Positions 43,400 to 52,905 are shown, numbered from the stretch's first letter. The stretch: 64,000 nt of DNA from JANQJD01 sp965601685 (GCA_965601685.1 CBFCWI010000002.1:434001-498000); one strand, 5' to 3'. Numbers and translations: made by a program. The notes: generated from the letters alone by a model not told the origin.

Positions 43400-44488
43400 T
43401 TATCTATCTCCCATATAAATACCAAGACCGCGGGCCGTGTGTACGATAGGGCCTTGTGGGTCCACGGAGCGTGGACCCTCGACGACTGAGGCCAGTGGCA
43501 CGTCGATGACTCCGCGATCGTGCCAAGCGACCATACGGTCGAACTTACTCTGAGCAACTAGATCTACAGCATGGACACCAAAGGCTGAAGCAATGACACG
43601 GTCACGTGCGGCTGGCACGCCGCCGCGTTGTACATGGCCAAGGACAGTGATACGGGTTTCAATATTGAGATACTTGCTGATTGCAGCACTCAAATAGGCG
43701 CCGATTCCCCCGAAGCGAATCTCACCACCTGATTGGAGAGTAGTGACAGACTGGCCATTCTCCGTCATACACCCTTCTGCAACTACGATCAGGCTATGAT
43801 TGCGTCCTTCTTCATGAACTTGGCGGATTTTCGTCACGACACCGTCGATTGTATAGCGTATTTCTGGGATCAGGATGATGTCGGCGCCGCCGGCAATACC
43901 AGCGTTCAGAGCTAAGTGGCCGGCCCCGCGACCCATAGCTTCTAAAATCATCACGCGGTGATGACTGGCAGCAGTAGGGGCTAAGCGGTCAAGCGCCTCG
44001 ACTGCTGTGTTAACGGCAGTGGTGAAACCAACTGCGTATTCAGTGTAGCGCACATCATTGTCAATTGTCTTTGGCACACCAATCATCTTCATGTCACCCT
44101 GCTGGCAAATCCGACGGATGATATCCTGGCTGCCGTCACCACCAATCACCACCAGAACTGCTAAACCTAATTCATGATAACCATCGGCGATCTCCTTTAC
44201 CCGATTCCTCCGGCTACCGTCCGGCATTGGAAAGTTAAAAGGGTCACCTTTGTTAACAGTGCCCAAAAAGGTGCCTCCTGCTCGCAGGATATCACCACTC
44301 ATTGCATTCAGTCCGAGCTTCATGTACTCCAGCGGCCGGTTCATTAAGCCGGCGGTGCCATCCTTGATGCCGTAAACTTCCCAGCCATAGGTCCGCACTG
44401 CGCGGCATGTTACTGCCCGAATCACAGCGTTCAGACCGGCACAGTCGCCACCACTTGTCAACACTCCAATTCTTTTGATCTTTGCCAT
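43400..44488 (-). CDS. pfkA: 6-phosphofructokinase, donor (ATP or PPi) uncertain
   Basis: Phosphorylates fructose 6-phosphate; if PPi-dependent it is reversible and can serve gluconeogenesis and the Calvin cycle. The N-terminus RIGVLTSGGDCAGLNAVIRA, the donor motif GGDGS and the active site PKTIDNDV are visible, with MGRGAGHLA and GHVQRGG farther on. Length 362. At the two donor-deciding positions (E. coli 104 and 124) it has glycine and lysine: glycine is the ATP-type residue, lysine the PPi-type residue. Such mixed enzymes occur in other bacteria and their donor cannot be predicted. GGGAGGGAG precedes the ATG. Confidence 0.9.
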   Translation of the reverse strand: MAKIKRIGVLTSGGDCAGLNAVIRAVTCRAVRTYGWEVYGIKDGTAGLMNRPLEYMKLGLNAMSGDILRAGGTFLGTVNKGDPFNFPMPDGSRRNRVKEIADGYHELGLAVLVVIGGDGSQDIIRRICQQGDMKMIGVPKTIDNDVRYTEYAVGFTTAVNTAVEALDRLAPTAASHHRVMILEAMGRGAGHLALNAGIAGGADIILIPEIRYTIDGVVTKIRQVHEEGRNHSLIVVAEGCMTENGQSVTTLQSGGEIRFGGIGAYLSAAISKYLNIETRITVLGHVQRGGVPAARDRVIASAFGVHAVDLVAQSKFDRMVAWHDRGVIDVPLASVVEGPRSVDPQGPIVHTARGLGIYMGDR

Positions 44489-44585
44489 TGGCGTGGCTCC
44501 CTCCCTTGCATCAGGCCGTCTCTGGCATACCGCTTAAAAGAAAATTCTGCTACTGTTAAAGCTGCGGTGTGTATAGGTCTCAACA

Positions 44586-44792
44586 ATGCATAAAATAAGT
44601 CAAAAAGATGGATATCAACAGCTAGCCGAGCTGCAGATAGAGCATCGTGACATTGATGATATGATCGTTTGGCTGATAGAGCATAGACCCGCAGATCAGC
44701 TTCGGATTCAACGGTTGAAGAAACGTCAGTTGATGTTAAAGGACCAGATCTCTTGGCTTGAGCGTAAGCTGATTCCTGATATCATAGCCTAA
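44586..44792 (+). CDS. DUF465 (YdcH family) small protein
   Basis: A 68-residue helical protein, LAELQIEHRDIDDMI followed by IQRLKKRQLMLKDQISWLERKLIPDIIA. This is the DUF465/YdcH pattern, common in alphaproteobacteria and of unknown function. Probably forms a helical hairpin or coiled coil. Divergent from pfk by about 100 bases. Confidence 0.85.
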   Translation: MHKISQKDGYQQLAELQIEHRDIDDMIVWLIEHRPADQLRIQRLKKRQLMLKDQISWLERKLIPDIIA

Positions 44793-45156
44793 ATCAAGCA
44801 AGATTCGATCGCATTGCATCACCTCTTTCCGAAGCTGGTCTTGTAGGAGCAGAGTCCATAGACATTTGGTTGAGTCATGAGCAAGTGTATCCAATTTGCT
44901 GAGGTGATTGCCTGCCTAGTCATGACCACTGCAGAAGAAGAACCACCAAGCTACTGAAGAGCACAGGGGTAGAAGAGCGCTTGTACCTGCAACTTCTGAA
45001 ATGCAAAAACCTCTGTGGAGAGCTGAGCCGATACTGGCGCGACTATGGTACGGTGCAGGTCTAGAGTAGAGAGTAGAGCAGCACAAAAGAATCATGAATG
45101 CTACCTGCTGCTGCAGATGAAGGCACGCACCCTCCAAGGCTGCTCAAGCCAACTGA
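44793..45156. other. Spacer, nothing recognised
   Basis: About 360 bases between the DUF465 gene and the S24 regulator end. No open frame with family resemblance and no clear hairpin. Confidence 0.5.
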
Positions 45157-45801
45157 TTACTGGCTCACCCATAGCACCCGGGCGATCCAGTGTATGTCTT
45201 CTATGCTGAACGAACAGTCCGAGTGGGCAACATGGAGGGACTTCAGTTCAACGCGTTTAACTGTGTGCCGTACGAGTTCCTTAATAAAGACCTCACCGTC
45301 TAGAGTGCATACAACCACCCGATCACCTCTGCGAATACTCCCTCCAGGAGAAATGATGAGGCGATCCCCATCGCGGTAGATTGGCTCCATGCTGTTGCCA
45401 TTGACTTCCAACGCATAGGCGTGTGGGTCATCGAAGTCTGGAAAGGGAATGGCGTCCCAGCCGGACCCGCTGGGATGACCGGCATCATCAAAGTAACGAT
45501 GGTCACGAGCCTGAACGAAACCGATCAATGGTACGTTCTGCTGCATGCGCTGCAGTAATGCCAAGCGGGGTTTGCTGGTCATGTAACTGACAAGCTGCTC
45601 TATCGTGGAGCCCGTCGCTTCCAGCACCTTAGCAAGGCTCTCAGTGGATGGCCAACGGGGTTTCCCGTCACGAGTGACACGTTTACTTTTATTGAAGGTA
45701 GTGGGATCGAGACCTGATAAACGCGCTAGGCCAGAAGCCGTCAACCCATATTCTTGGGCAAGACGATCAATGGCAATCCAGATATCAGCATGTTTGAGCA
45801 T
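45157..45801 (-). CDS. HTH regulator with S24 (LexA/CI-type) peptidase domain
   Basis: A 214-residue repressor. The N-terminal helix-turn-helix (LTASGLARLSGLDPTTFNKSKR, preceding R44-P51) resembles the alphaproteobacterial chromosomal S24 family rather than LexA. The C-terminal S24 domain has the serine in EVNGNSMEPIYRDGD (S137) and the lysine in EVFIKEL (K174). I do not see the usual Ala-Gly cleavage site before the domain, so self-cleavage is uncertain. The upstream AT-rich region has several CCTAT/ATAGG dyads that may be its own operators. No phage genes lie nearby. Confidence 0.85.
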   Translation of the reverse strand: MLKHADIWIAIDRLAQEYGLTASGLARLSGLDPTTFNKSKRVTRDGKPRWPSTESLAKVLEATGSTIEQLVSYMTSKPRLALLQRMQQNVPLIGFVQARDHRYFDDAGHPSGSGWDAIPFPDFDDPHAYALEVNGNSMEPIYRDGDRLIISPGGSIRRGDRVVVCTLDGEVFIKELVRHTVKRVELKSLHVAHSDCSFSIEDIHWIARVLWVSQ

Positions 45802-45846
45802 CGCAACAGTGTCTTCTAAAAGGGCACACGCTATATTAGGTATTAT

Positions 45847-45905
45847 ATCCTTATATATAGGATTAAAAGCCTATAATAACATAGGACGAGCATACAATCC
45901 TATAG
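45847..45905. promoter_or_regulatory. Candidate operator array upstream of S24 regulator
   Basis: In an AT-rich stretch 46-104 bases upstream of the regulator start there are ATCCTTATATATAGGAT (45847-45863), CCTAT-AATAAC-ATAGG (45870-45885) and AATCCTATAG (45896-45905). The shared half-site TCCTATA/CCTTATA suggests binding sites for a dimeric repressor, most simply the adjacent one. Confidence 0.45.
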
Positions 45906-46062
45906 CAACAGAAGAAGGACAACCTCTCCCAAAACAGCCTAAAGTAGCTCATCTGAGGCTAAGAATGCTACACATAAGCACTGCGTGAAGCGGTGATTCT
46001 CACTTGACACTGTAGCGGAAAGCTCCTACTTCCGACAGTCAGGGAAAGGTAGAAGACTCGTC

Positions 46063-46590
46063 ATGACGTTACCTATTCTCAAAGTACCTGATCCGCGCCT
46101 TAGACAAGTGGCGGCTCCTGTGAGGGGGGTAGATCCAGGGGTGGTGCGCCTGATGGAGAATATGCTGGAAACAATGTACGCTGCGCCTGGTATCGGCTTA
46201 TCAGCCCCGCAAGTAGGGGTCTTAAAACGTGTCTTAGTGGCTGATATAACTGGACGAGGAGTGCGGCGTGATCCCTTATGCATGGCTAACCCGGAAATTC
46301 TCTGGGCCTCAGCTGAATCGTCTTTCTGCAACGAAGGCTGCCTGTCCCTGCCTGACCAATATGCTGCAGTCAGCCGGCCGAGCCGGGTTCTAGTGCGTTA
46401 CCTTAACCGCCAGAATGAAGTCCGTGATTATACCGCCGATGGGTTACTCGCAACAGTCATCCAGCACGAAATGGACCACCTGGAAGGGATACTCTTCGTG
46501 GATTACCTGTCAAAGCTAAGGCGGGACATAATCGTGCGCCGGCTACAGAAGGCACATCGCTTACGTCTGCTCGGCCAGCCCCCCCCGTAG
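46063..46590 (+). CDS. def: Peptide deformylase
   Basis: Removes the N-formyl group from nascent proteins. All three motifs are present: GIGLSAPQ (44-50), EGCLSLP with C93, and HEMDH with H135, E136 and H139. 175 residues. It is separate from fmt (54-55 kb), although the two are often adjacent. A run of eight C precedes the stop, coding the last prolines. Confidence 0.96.
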   Translation: MTLPILKVPDPRLRQVAAPVRGVDPGVVRLMENMLETMYAAPGIGLSAPQVGVLKRVLVADITGRGVRRDPLCMANPEILWASAESSFCNEGCLSLPDQYAAVSRPSRVLVRYLNRQNEVRDYTADGLLATVIQHEMDHLEGILFVDYLSKLRRDIIVRRLQKAHRLRLLGQPPP

Positions 46591-46604
46591 GGGCGGACCC
46601 CTAC

Positions 46605-46922
46605 CTAAAGAAGCTGCTTCACCCACTCGTACAAACGACTCCGGGGCAAAGCCCCTACTTTCGTCGAAACGACCTCACCGTTCTTAAACAGCATCAGAGT
46701 CGGGATACCACGCACCCCATATTTCGACGGAGTCGCCCTGTTTTCATCTATGTTCAGCTTAGCGATGGTAAGCCTACCAGCCATATCCGCAGCAAGGGAC
46801 TCCAGGATTGGCGCCACCTGCCGACAGGGACCACACCACTCAGCCCAAAAATCCACCAGCACCGGCCCAGGCGCCTTGAGGACGTCCAATTCGAAAGAAG
46901 CATCTGTAACCTTCTTCATCAT
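46605..46922 (-). CDS. trxA: Thioredoxin
   Basis: Small redox protein of 105 residues with FWAEWCGPCRQ (the CGPC active site at about 30-33), the cis-proline segment GIPTLMLFKNGE and normal length. Reduces disulfides with thioredoxin reductase. Ends 15 bases from def, convergent. A hairpin AGCCTAC/GTAGGCT lies just upstream of its start (46939-46960). Confidence 0.96.
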   Translation of the reverse strand: MMKKVTDASFELDVLKAPGPVLVDFWAEWCGPCRQVAPILESLAADMAGRLTIAKLNIDENRATPSKYGVRGIPTLMLFKNGEVVSTKVGALPRSRLYEWVKQLL

Positions 46923-46938
46923 GGCCCCTTGTCACTCT

Positions 46939-46960
46939 AGCCTACGGCCGATGGTAGGCT
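46939..46960. promoter_or_regulatory. Hairpin upstream of trxA
   Basis: AGCCTAC-GGCCGATG-GTAGGCT, seven perfect pairs, ending 17 bases from the trxA start, in the dxs-trxA spacer. Could be a dxs terminator (a T-rich run lies nearer dxs) or a trxA leader. Confidence 0.4.
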
Positions 46961-47044
46961 CTTAAATTCTCGGCCAACACCCAAACCCCCACTGTAAAGA
47001 ACAATGTGCTGGACAGTCAAGTCTCCTTAAAGAAAAAAATTAAC

Positions 47045-48973
47045 CTAGACAGACCCTATGCCAGCTTTACAGAAGCCCTCTTCCGCCCCTAAAGCTGCAA
47101 GGACCGTGTTGACAATGTGCGGCGCCGTTAGGCCAGCGGTTTCAAGTTGAACCTTTGGTGTATCATGTTCCATAAATATATCCGGTATAGTCATGGTTCG
47201 TACACGAAGACCACGGTCACATTGTCCAGTTTGCGCTAGATGCTGAAGAACATGAGCGCCGAATCCACCAGCGGCTCCTTCTTCCACTGTTACCAACACT
47301 GCGTGGGCAGCGGCTAAGCGATGGATCAGATCTGTGTCCAGCGGCTTAGCAAAGCGGGCATCCGCTACAGTGGTTGACAGACCAAGTCCAGCGAGTTCAT
47401 CAGCAGCAACGAGGCAATCAGCAAGCCGTGTCCCCAGACTCAGCAGGGCAACCGTACCACCTTCGCACATTACCCGCCCCTTACCGATAGCTAGCGCTTC
47501 CTGTGTTGGTGTTGCCGTACCAGTGCCCTCGCCCCGCGGATAACGGAGAGCGCATGGCCTATCATCTATGGCAGCCGCAGTAGCAACCATGTGCACAAGT
47601 TCTCCCTCGTCAGCTGGTGCCATGACCACGAATCCTGGTAAACAGCACAGGGAGACGAGATCAAAGATACCATGGTGAGTTGGACCGTCGGCGCCGACTA
47701 AACCTGCCCTACCTATGACAAAGCGGACTGGCAGCCGTTGTAAGGCGACGTCATGCACGACTTGGTCGTAAGCACGCTGCAGAAATGTGGAATAGATAGC
47801 AGCAAAGGGTTTAAACCCTTCGCAGGCCAGACCGGCCGCAAAGGTTACGGCATGCTGTTCAGCAATACCCACATCGAAACAACGAGTCGGGAAACGTCGC
47901 GCGAATCGATCGAGTCCTGTACCCGATGGCATGGCTGCAGTGATAGCGACTACTCGCTCGTCGCGTTCCGCCTCCTCAATCAGAGCTTGAGCAAATACTG
48001 ATGTGTAATCAGGGGCTCTGACTTGCGGTTTTGCTTGAGTTCCAGTACTAACATCGAATTGCGAAACACCATGGTACTTATCGATGGCTTGCTCCGCAGG
48101 TTCATAACCACGGCCTTTCTGTGTGACCACATGAACGAGAACCGATTTTGTTTCACGGCCATCACGGATATTCCGCAGGACAGGCACCAAGGTCTCTAAC
48201 TGATGTCCATCGATCGGGCCAACATAATAGAACCCTAACTCCTCGAAAAGCGTCCCACCACTGATCAAGCCACGGGCATATTCGTCCGCACGTCTAGCGG
48301 CTCGTTCCAGTGGGCCAGGCAAATGAGCAACAACCTCCTTAGCCACATGACGTATAGAACGAAACGAACACGAACTGACCACCCTGGACAGGTAATTGCT
48401 CATAGCCCCGACTGGGGGGGCAATAGACATGTCGTTGTCATTCAGAATGACAATCAGTCTATGGGAGCCAGAGCCGGCATTGTTCATAGCTTCATAAGCT
48501 TGGCCAGCACTCATGGCACCGTCACCGATGACACAGATGATGTTATTACAGCGACCATTGAGCGAGCGTGCAACGGCCATGCCTAGCCCAGCAGAAATAG
48601 AGGTTGAGCTATGCCCAGCTCCGAATGAGTCATAGTAACTCTCATCACGCTTTGTAAAGCCTGATAACCCCCCACCCTGGCGCAGGGTACGGATACGATC
48701 GCGACGGCCTGTCAGGATCTTGTGCGGATACGCTTGATGTCCGACATCCCAGATGAGACGATCTTCAGGGGTGTTGAAAACATGGTGCAGCCCTACTGTC
48801 AGTTCCACTACCCCCAAGCCAGCTCCTAAATGACCGCCTGTGTGGGAAACGGCTTCAATAAGTTCCAGGCGTACCTCATCGGCGAGCTGGCGGAGCTGCT
48901 CTATGCTAAAGGCACGGATATCAGCTGGCGCGTGGACCGTATCCAACAACGGTGTTCTTAAAAGCTCCGTCAC
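47045..48973 (-). CDS. dxs: 1-deoxy-D-xylulose-5-phosphate synthase
   Basis: Thiamine-diphosphate enzyme joining pyruvate and glyceraldehyde 3-phosphate, the entry to the MEP pathway. HTGGHLGAGLGVVELTVGLH at the start, GDGAMSAGQAYEAMNNAG (TPP site), DRFARRFPTRCFDVGIAEQHAVTFAAGLA and the transketolase C-terminal domain are present. 642 residues, complete. It follows ispA by 30 bases on the same strand. Confidence 0.97.
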   Translation of the reverse strand: MTELLRTPLLDTVHAPADIRAFSIEQLRQLADEVRLELIEAVSHTGGHLGAGLGVVELTVGLHHVFNTPEDRLIWDVGHQAYPHKILTGRRDRIRTLRQGGGLSGFTKRDESYYDSFGAGHSSTSISAGLGMAVARSLNGRCNNIICVIGDGAMSAGQAYEAMNNAGSGSHRLIVILNDNDMSIAPPVGAMSNYLSRVVSSCSFRSIRHVAKEVVAHLPGPLERAARRADEYARGLISGGTLFEELGFYYVGPIDGHQLETLVPVLRNIRDGRETKSVLVHVVTQKGRGYEPAEQAIDKYHGVSQFDVSTGTQAKPQVRAPDYTSVFAQALIEEAERDERVVAITAAMPSGTGLDRFARRFPTRCFDVGIAEQHAVTFAAGLACEGFKPFAAIYSTFLQRAYDQVVHDVALQRLPVRFVIGRAGLVGADGPTHHGIFDLVSLCCLPGFVVMAPADEGELVHMVATAAAIDDRPCALRYPRGEGTGTATPTQEALAIGKGRVMCEGGTVALLSLGTRLADCLVAADELAGLGLSTTVADARFAKPLDTDLIHRLAAAHAVLVTVEEGAAGGFGAHVLQHLAQTGQCDRGLRVRTMTIPDIFMEHDTPKVQLETAGLTAPHIVNTVLAALGAEEGFCKAGIGSV

Positions 48974-49003
48974 CTCAACCCCTTCCCCTATGATATTCTC
49001 CTC

Positions 49004-49891
49004 TCAACACCGCCGTTCGACCACGAATCGAGCCACTTGACGCAGCAGATCTGCCTCCCCATCGAAAACATCAAGATGAGTGATTGCTTGACCAACGAGC
49101 ATGGCTGCCTGGGCACGCGCTCGTTCCATTCCCAGGAGGGAAACGAAGGTAGCCTTACCGTGAGAATGATCCTTGCAGACTGCCTTGCCCATCTCATTCA
49201 CATTCCCCTCAATGTCCAGAACATCATCGCGAATCTGGAAGGCTAGACCTAGGTCATGGGCATAGGCTAACAGATGGCTGCGCAAAGGACGGGGGGCCTT
49301 GCCGAGAATAGCACCTGCCTCGCACGAGAAGCTGATCAGACGACCAGTTTTCAATTGTTGTAAGCGAGTAATAGCAATCATATCCATCGGCGTCGTTTCC
49401 GCCAGAAGATCAATCATCTGGCCGCCCACAGTGCCGTTAGCACCGACAGCACGGGCTATTTCAAGTACTAATTCAGATCGTACCGCTGGATCTGAGTGGG
49501 TATCAGAATCAGCGAGTATCTCAAAAGTTCGAGTGAGAAGAGCATCACCTGCTAAAATCGCCGTTGCCTCGTCGAACTGACGATGGCAGGTTGGGACTCC
49601 ACGACGCAGGTCGTCGTTGTCCATGGCTGGAAGATCATCATGAATAAGAGTATAAGTGTGCAGCATTTCAACTGCTGCAGCTACACGCAGGGCCGATGTC
49701 TCTGCTACCCTGAAGAGGCGGGCTGTCATCATAACTAGAAAAGGCCGTAGACGTTTCCCACCTGCCAGGACAGCATAGCGCATAGCATCAAATAGCCGCC
49801 CTTCAGGCACCTCTCCAGCCGGTAAAAGCTGATCTAGCTCAGCATCAATCCGGGCGGCAACCTCCGCCATGGCTTCAGCAAGATCAGTCAC
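49004..49891 (-). CDS. ispA: Farnesyl diphosphate synthase
   Basis: Condenses IPP with DMAPP and GPP to farnesyl diphosphate for quinones, undecaprenyl-PP and possibly hopanoids. GGKRLRPFLV, the first aspartate-rich motif DDLPAMDNDDLRRG and the second FQIRDDVLDIEG are intact; 295 residues. Part of xseB-ispA-dxs, a common proteobacterial arrangement. Confidence 0.96.
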   Translation of the reverse strand: MTDLAEAMAEVAARIDAELDQLLPAGEVPEGRLFDAMRYAVLAGGKRLRPFLVMMTARLFRVAETSALRVAAAVEMLHTYTLIHDDLPAMDNDDLRRGVPTCHRQFDEATAILAGDALLTRTFEILADSDTHSDPAVRSELVLEIARAVGANGTVGGQMIDLLAETTPMDMIAITRLQQLKTGRLISFSCEAGAILGKAPRPLRSHLLAYAHDLGLAFQIRDDVLDIEGNVNEMGKAVCKDHSHGKATFVSLLGMERARAQAAMLVGQAITHLDVFDGEADLLRQVARFVVERRC

Positions 49892-50103
49892 AGATGAATC
49901 CTTCCTCTCTAAGGGTAGGTGGAGGAAACAATACGGTTATCGAGCAGTCCCTAGGCACCCCACGCTATCTGAGCGACAAGCAGAACCCCCCGGGGCTAAG
50001 GACCGTCGTTATTGTAAGACTTTTTCGCAGGTCGATCGCATCATAACGTACAACACGCGCATCTATACTCTTTGATCGTTTATTCTTCCGAATCACACTC
50101 GGC

Positions 50104-50358
50104 TCACGAGTGCTCTCCTGTCAATGCTGTTTGGCCCTCTGACCCAGTGGTAACACATTCCACTTTTATTTTGGCTTCCTTTAATCTAACCTCACAGTGC
50201 CGTTTGAGCGCAACACCGCGCTCATAAGCAACAACAGCTTCTTCCAAGCGAATGCGTCCACCTTCCAGACGGCGCACAATATCCTCCAGCGCTGCCATGG
50301 CATCTTCAAAATCCATAGCGGTGATGTCAGTGGGAAGGGAATCGCTGGTCATTTTCAT
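50104..50358 (-). CDS. xseB: Exodeoxyribonuclease VII small subunit
   Basis: Small subunit of exonuclease VII. MDFEDAMAALEDIVRRLEGGRIRLEEAVVAYERGVALKRHCEVRL is the family helical domain. ATG 50358 (84 residues) fits the usual size; a frame up to 50466 would add 36 unrelated residues. Upstream of ispA by 212 bases. Confidence 0.92.
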   Translation of the reverse strand: MKMTSDSLPTDITAMDFEDAMAALEDIVRRLEGGRIRLEEAVVAYERGVALKRHCEVRLKEAKIKVECVTTGSEGQTALTGEHS

Positions 50359-50613
50359 CTCTTCATTTCTTCGCAATCTCTGCTCAATCTCTGCTCCCTT
50401 GAAAGGAGACGCGGATTCCTGTTTCTGTGACCAATTCTGCGACAGCAGAACAGATAACGTATGCAAAGGCGAACAAGCACGAAAGACTCACGACACGCGG
50501 CTCAAGGTCCCCTGACCCGCATATCGTGAAGAACCCTACGCCCCTAGGATAGGGAGACGCAAAAAAAACCTTACAAAAACTTCATATATTCACTGTTTGT
50601 TTCTATATCGCTG

Positions 50614-52455
50614 TTATGATGGTAGGTGCCAAGTGTCCCCTGAAATGGTATTGACACGGTCAAAGAACTTCTGTCGCTGCTCTTCCATTTCCTTCGGCAG
50701 CCTATTGCCGAACTGGGCGAAGTGCGCTACCAGTTCATTGCATTCTGCCAAGGCAGCTCTCTTATCACAAGAGGTCAACTTGTCAAACGTCTGCTGGGAA
50801 AAATCAATACCCTCAAAGTTGATATCCTCATACCGCGGCATATAGCCGAATGGTCCTTCTATAGCACTAGCACGACCGCGTACCCGATCCACAATCCACT
50901 TGAGAACACGCATGTTTTCACCATAACCCGGCCATATAAACTTGCCATCCTCATCTTTGCGAAACCAGTTAACGCGGAAGATCGATGGTGCTTTATGACC
51001 CAGATTCACACCCATCTTCAGCCAGTGCCCCCAGTAATCTGCCATGTTATAGCCACAAAACGGCAGCATGGCCATCGGATCGCGGCGGATCGCGGCCTGG
51101 CCAATAGCAGCAGCTGTTGCTTCTGACCCCATAGTCGCGCCCATATACACGCCATGTTCCCAGTCGTAGGACTGATAAACCAGTGGGAAGGTCTTAGACA
51201 GACGGCCACCAAAAATGAAGGCCGAAATAGGTACACCCGCGGGATCTTCCCAGGCAGGATCAATACTAGGACATTGATCAGCCGGTGCAGTGAAACGTGA
51301 GTTGGGATGTGCTCCAGGTCTCCCGCTGCCCGGGTGCCAATCCTTACCAGTCCAGTCAATACCATGGGCTGGTGGCATACCGTCTAGCCCTTCCCACCAT
51401 ACATCCCCATCATCAGTGAGAACGACGTTAGTAAAAATACTGTTGGCAGACACAGTTAGGAGAGCATTAGGGTTAGAAGTCATCGACGTCCCTGGCGCAA
51501 CACCGAAGAAACCAGACTCGGGGTTGATCGCCCGCAATTCCCCGTTGGGACCTTGCTTAATCCAGGCGATGTCATCACCGACTGTCCATGCTTTCCAACC
51601 TTTAAAGGTAGTCGGGGGAATAACCATCGCTAGATTAGTTTTGCCGCACGCGCTGGGGAAGGCAGCGGCCACGTAGGTCTTCTCGCCAGTCGGGCTTTCA
51701 AGCCCTAGAATCAGCATATGCTCAGCCAGCCAGCCCTCATCACGGGCCATGATCGAAGCAATGCGCAAGGCAAGACACTTCTTGCCAAGTAGGGCATTGC
51801 CACCATACCCAGATCCGATCGACCAGATAGAACGATCTTCAGTAAAATGGACAATATACTTTTCCGGAATGTTGGGATTACACGGCCAGCTCACATCCTT
51901 TTTGCCAGCTGACAAAGGTGCGCCGACCGAATGAATACAGGGCACGAAGAAGTCATTCGCTCCCAGCAGGTCTAACACCTTCTCACCCATACGGGTCATG
52001 ATTCGCATATTGACGACCACATAGGGGCTATCCGTTATCTGCATACCGATTTGGGCGATCGGCGAGCCAAGCGGGCCCATGCTAAAGGGGATAATGTACA
52101 TAGTCCGCCCCTGCATACAGCCATCAAACGCCTTGTGCAGGGTGGCACGCATTTTGACAGGGTCAGCCCAATTGTTGTTAGGACCCGCTTCTTCCACAGT
52201 TGGTGCGCAGATAAAGGTACGGTCCTCGACACGGGCCACGTCTGATGGATGCGAGCGGGCTAGGAAGCAGCCCTGGCGCTTTTCTGGATTTAATCTGAAG
52301 AAAGTATCATTATCAACCATAAGTTGACACAACCGGTCATACTCGCCCTGGCTTCCGTCACACCAATAAACGCTCTCCGGCTTGCAGAGGGTTGCTATTT
52401 GATCAACCCAAGCAAGTAACTTAGTGTTCTTGGTCTTAGCACCCATGCTCGACAT
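50614..52455 (-). CDS. pckG: Phosphoenolpyruvate carboxykinase (GTP)
   Basis: Interconverts oxaloacetate plus GTP with PEP, CO2 and GDP. The 613-residue protein has the GTP-type P-loop FPSACGKTNLAM (with C270 and K272), MYIIPFSMGPLGSP and the nucleotide-binding FGGRL and NMADYWGHWL segments. GTP-type enzymes are less usual in alphaproteobacteria than the ATP-type. It connects C4 acids (from sdh and the smt/mct set) with gluconeogenesis. SD is GGGGGG upstream of ATG; a second ATG is three codons later. Confidence 0.97.
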   Translation of the reverse strand: MSSMGAKTKNTKLLAWVDQIATLCKPESVYWCDGSQGEYDRLCQLMVDNDTFFRLNPEKRQGCFLARSHPSDVARVEDRTFICAPTVEEAGPNNNWADPVKMRATLHKAFDGCMQGRTMYIIPFSMGPLGSPIAQIGMQITDSPYVVVNMRIMTRMGEKVLDLLGANDFFVPCIHSVGAPLSAGKKDVSWPCNPNIPEKYIVHFTEDRSIWSIGSGYGGNALLGKKCLALRIASIMARDEGWLAEHMLILGLESPTGEKTYVAAAFPSACGKTNLAMVIPPTTFKGWKAWTVGDDIAWIKQGPNGELRAINPESGFFGVAPGTSMTSNPNALLTVSANSIFTNVVLTDDGDVWWEGLDGMPPAHGIDWTGKDWHPGSGRPGAHPNSRFTAPADQCPSIDPAWEDPAGVPISAFIFGGRLSKTFPLVYQSYDWEHGVYMGATMGSEATAAAIGQAAIRRDPMAMLPFCGYNMADYWGHWLKMGVNLGHKAPSIFRVNWFRKDEDGKFIWPGYGENMRVLKWIVDRVRGRASAIEGPFGYMPRYEDINFEGIDFSQQTFDKLTSCDKRAALAECNELVAHFAQFGNRLPKEMEEQRQKFFDRVNTISGDTWHLPS

Positions 52456-52743
52456 TCAGCCCCCCAGTGCAATCTTTGAGAAATTATGGCAACAGCTCTT
52501 AAGTCCCCTGAATTCTAGCATATCCATACAGCCGTCTCCAGTAGATTGGTATGTGAACCTTTCTGATCATGCGCTTTCTTACACCAGTGAACCACTGCCT
52601 GCGCATCCATTCCGCTTTGTCTGTAGCTTTCTGTGTTCCCTCTTGCAAAGGTTACCATGGACTTTGGACCGTCGTCTGGCCAGGATTGGGCTTAGACTCA
52701 CTCCTATCTGCTACGATTCGCACTGTCCCTTCTTCGCACATTA

Positions 52744-52757
52744 GATCCCAGATCCCA
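52744..52757. repeat. 7-bp tandem duplication
   Basis: GATCCCA occurs twice in succession in the pckG/sulfurtransferase spacer. Confidence 0.6.
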
Positions 52758-52879
52758 AACGAGCCGTCATCATTTTCCGCTTCATTGGCACGGCTAGAAT
52801 AGTATCCTGTATACACAGACTAGTCATTCACCGCGTATGTGTAGGCTGAGCAGGAAGGACGATCTGCAATGAAGAGAAA

Positions 52880-52905
52880 CAGTGGCCAGGACCAGTGGCC
52901 AGGAC
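52880..52905. repeat. Perfect 13-bp tandem duplication
   Basis: CAGTGGCCAGGAC occurs twice head to tail in the pckG/sulfurtransferase spacer. Longest of the two-copy duplications seen. Confidence 0.85.

Noticed and set aside
45157..45801. Prophage repressor marking a prophage
   Set aside because: No integrase, terminase or structural genes nearby; this S24 family is commonly chromosomal in alphaproteobacteria.
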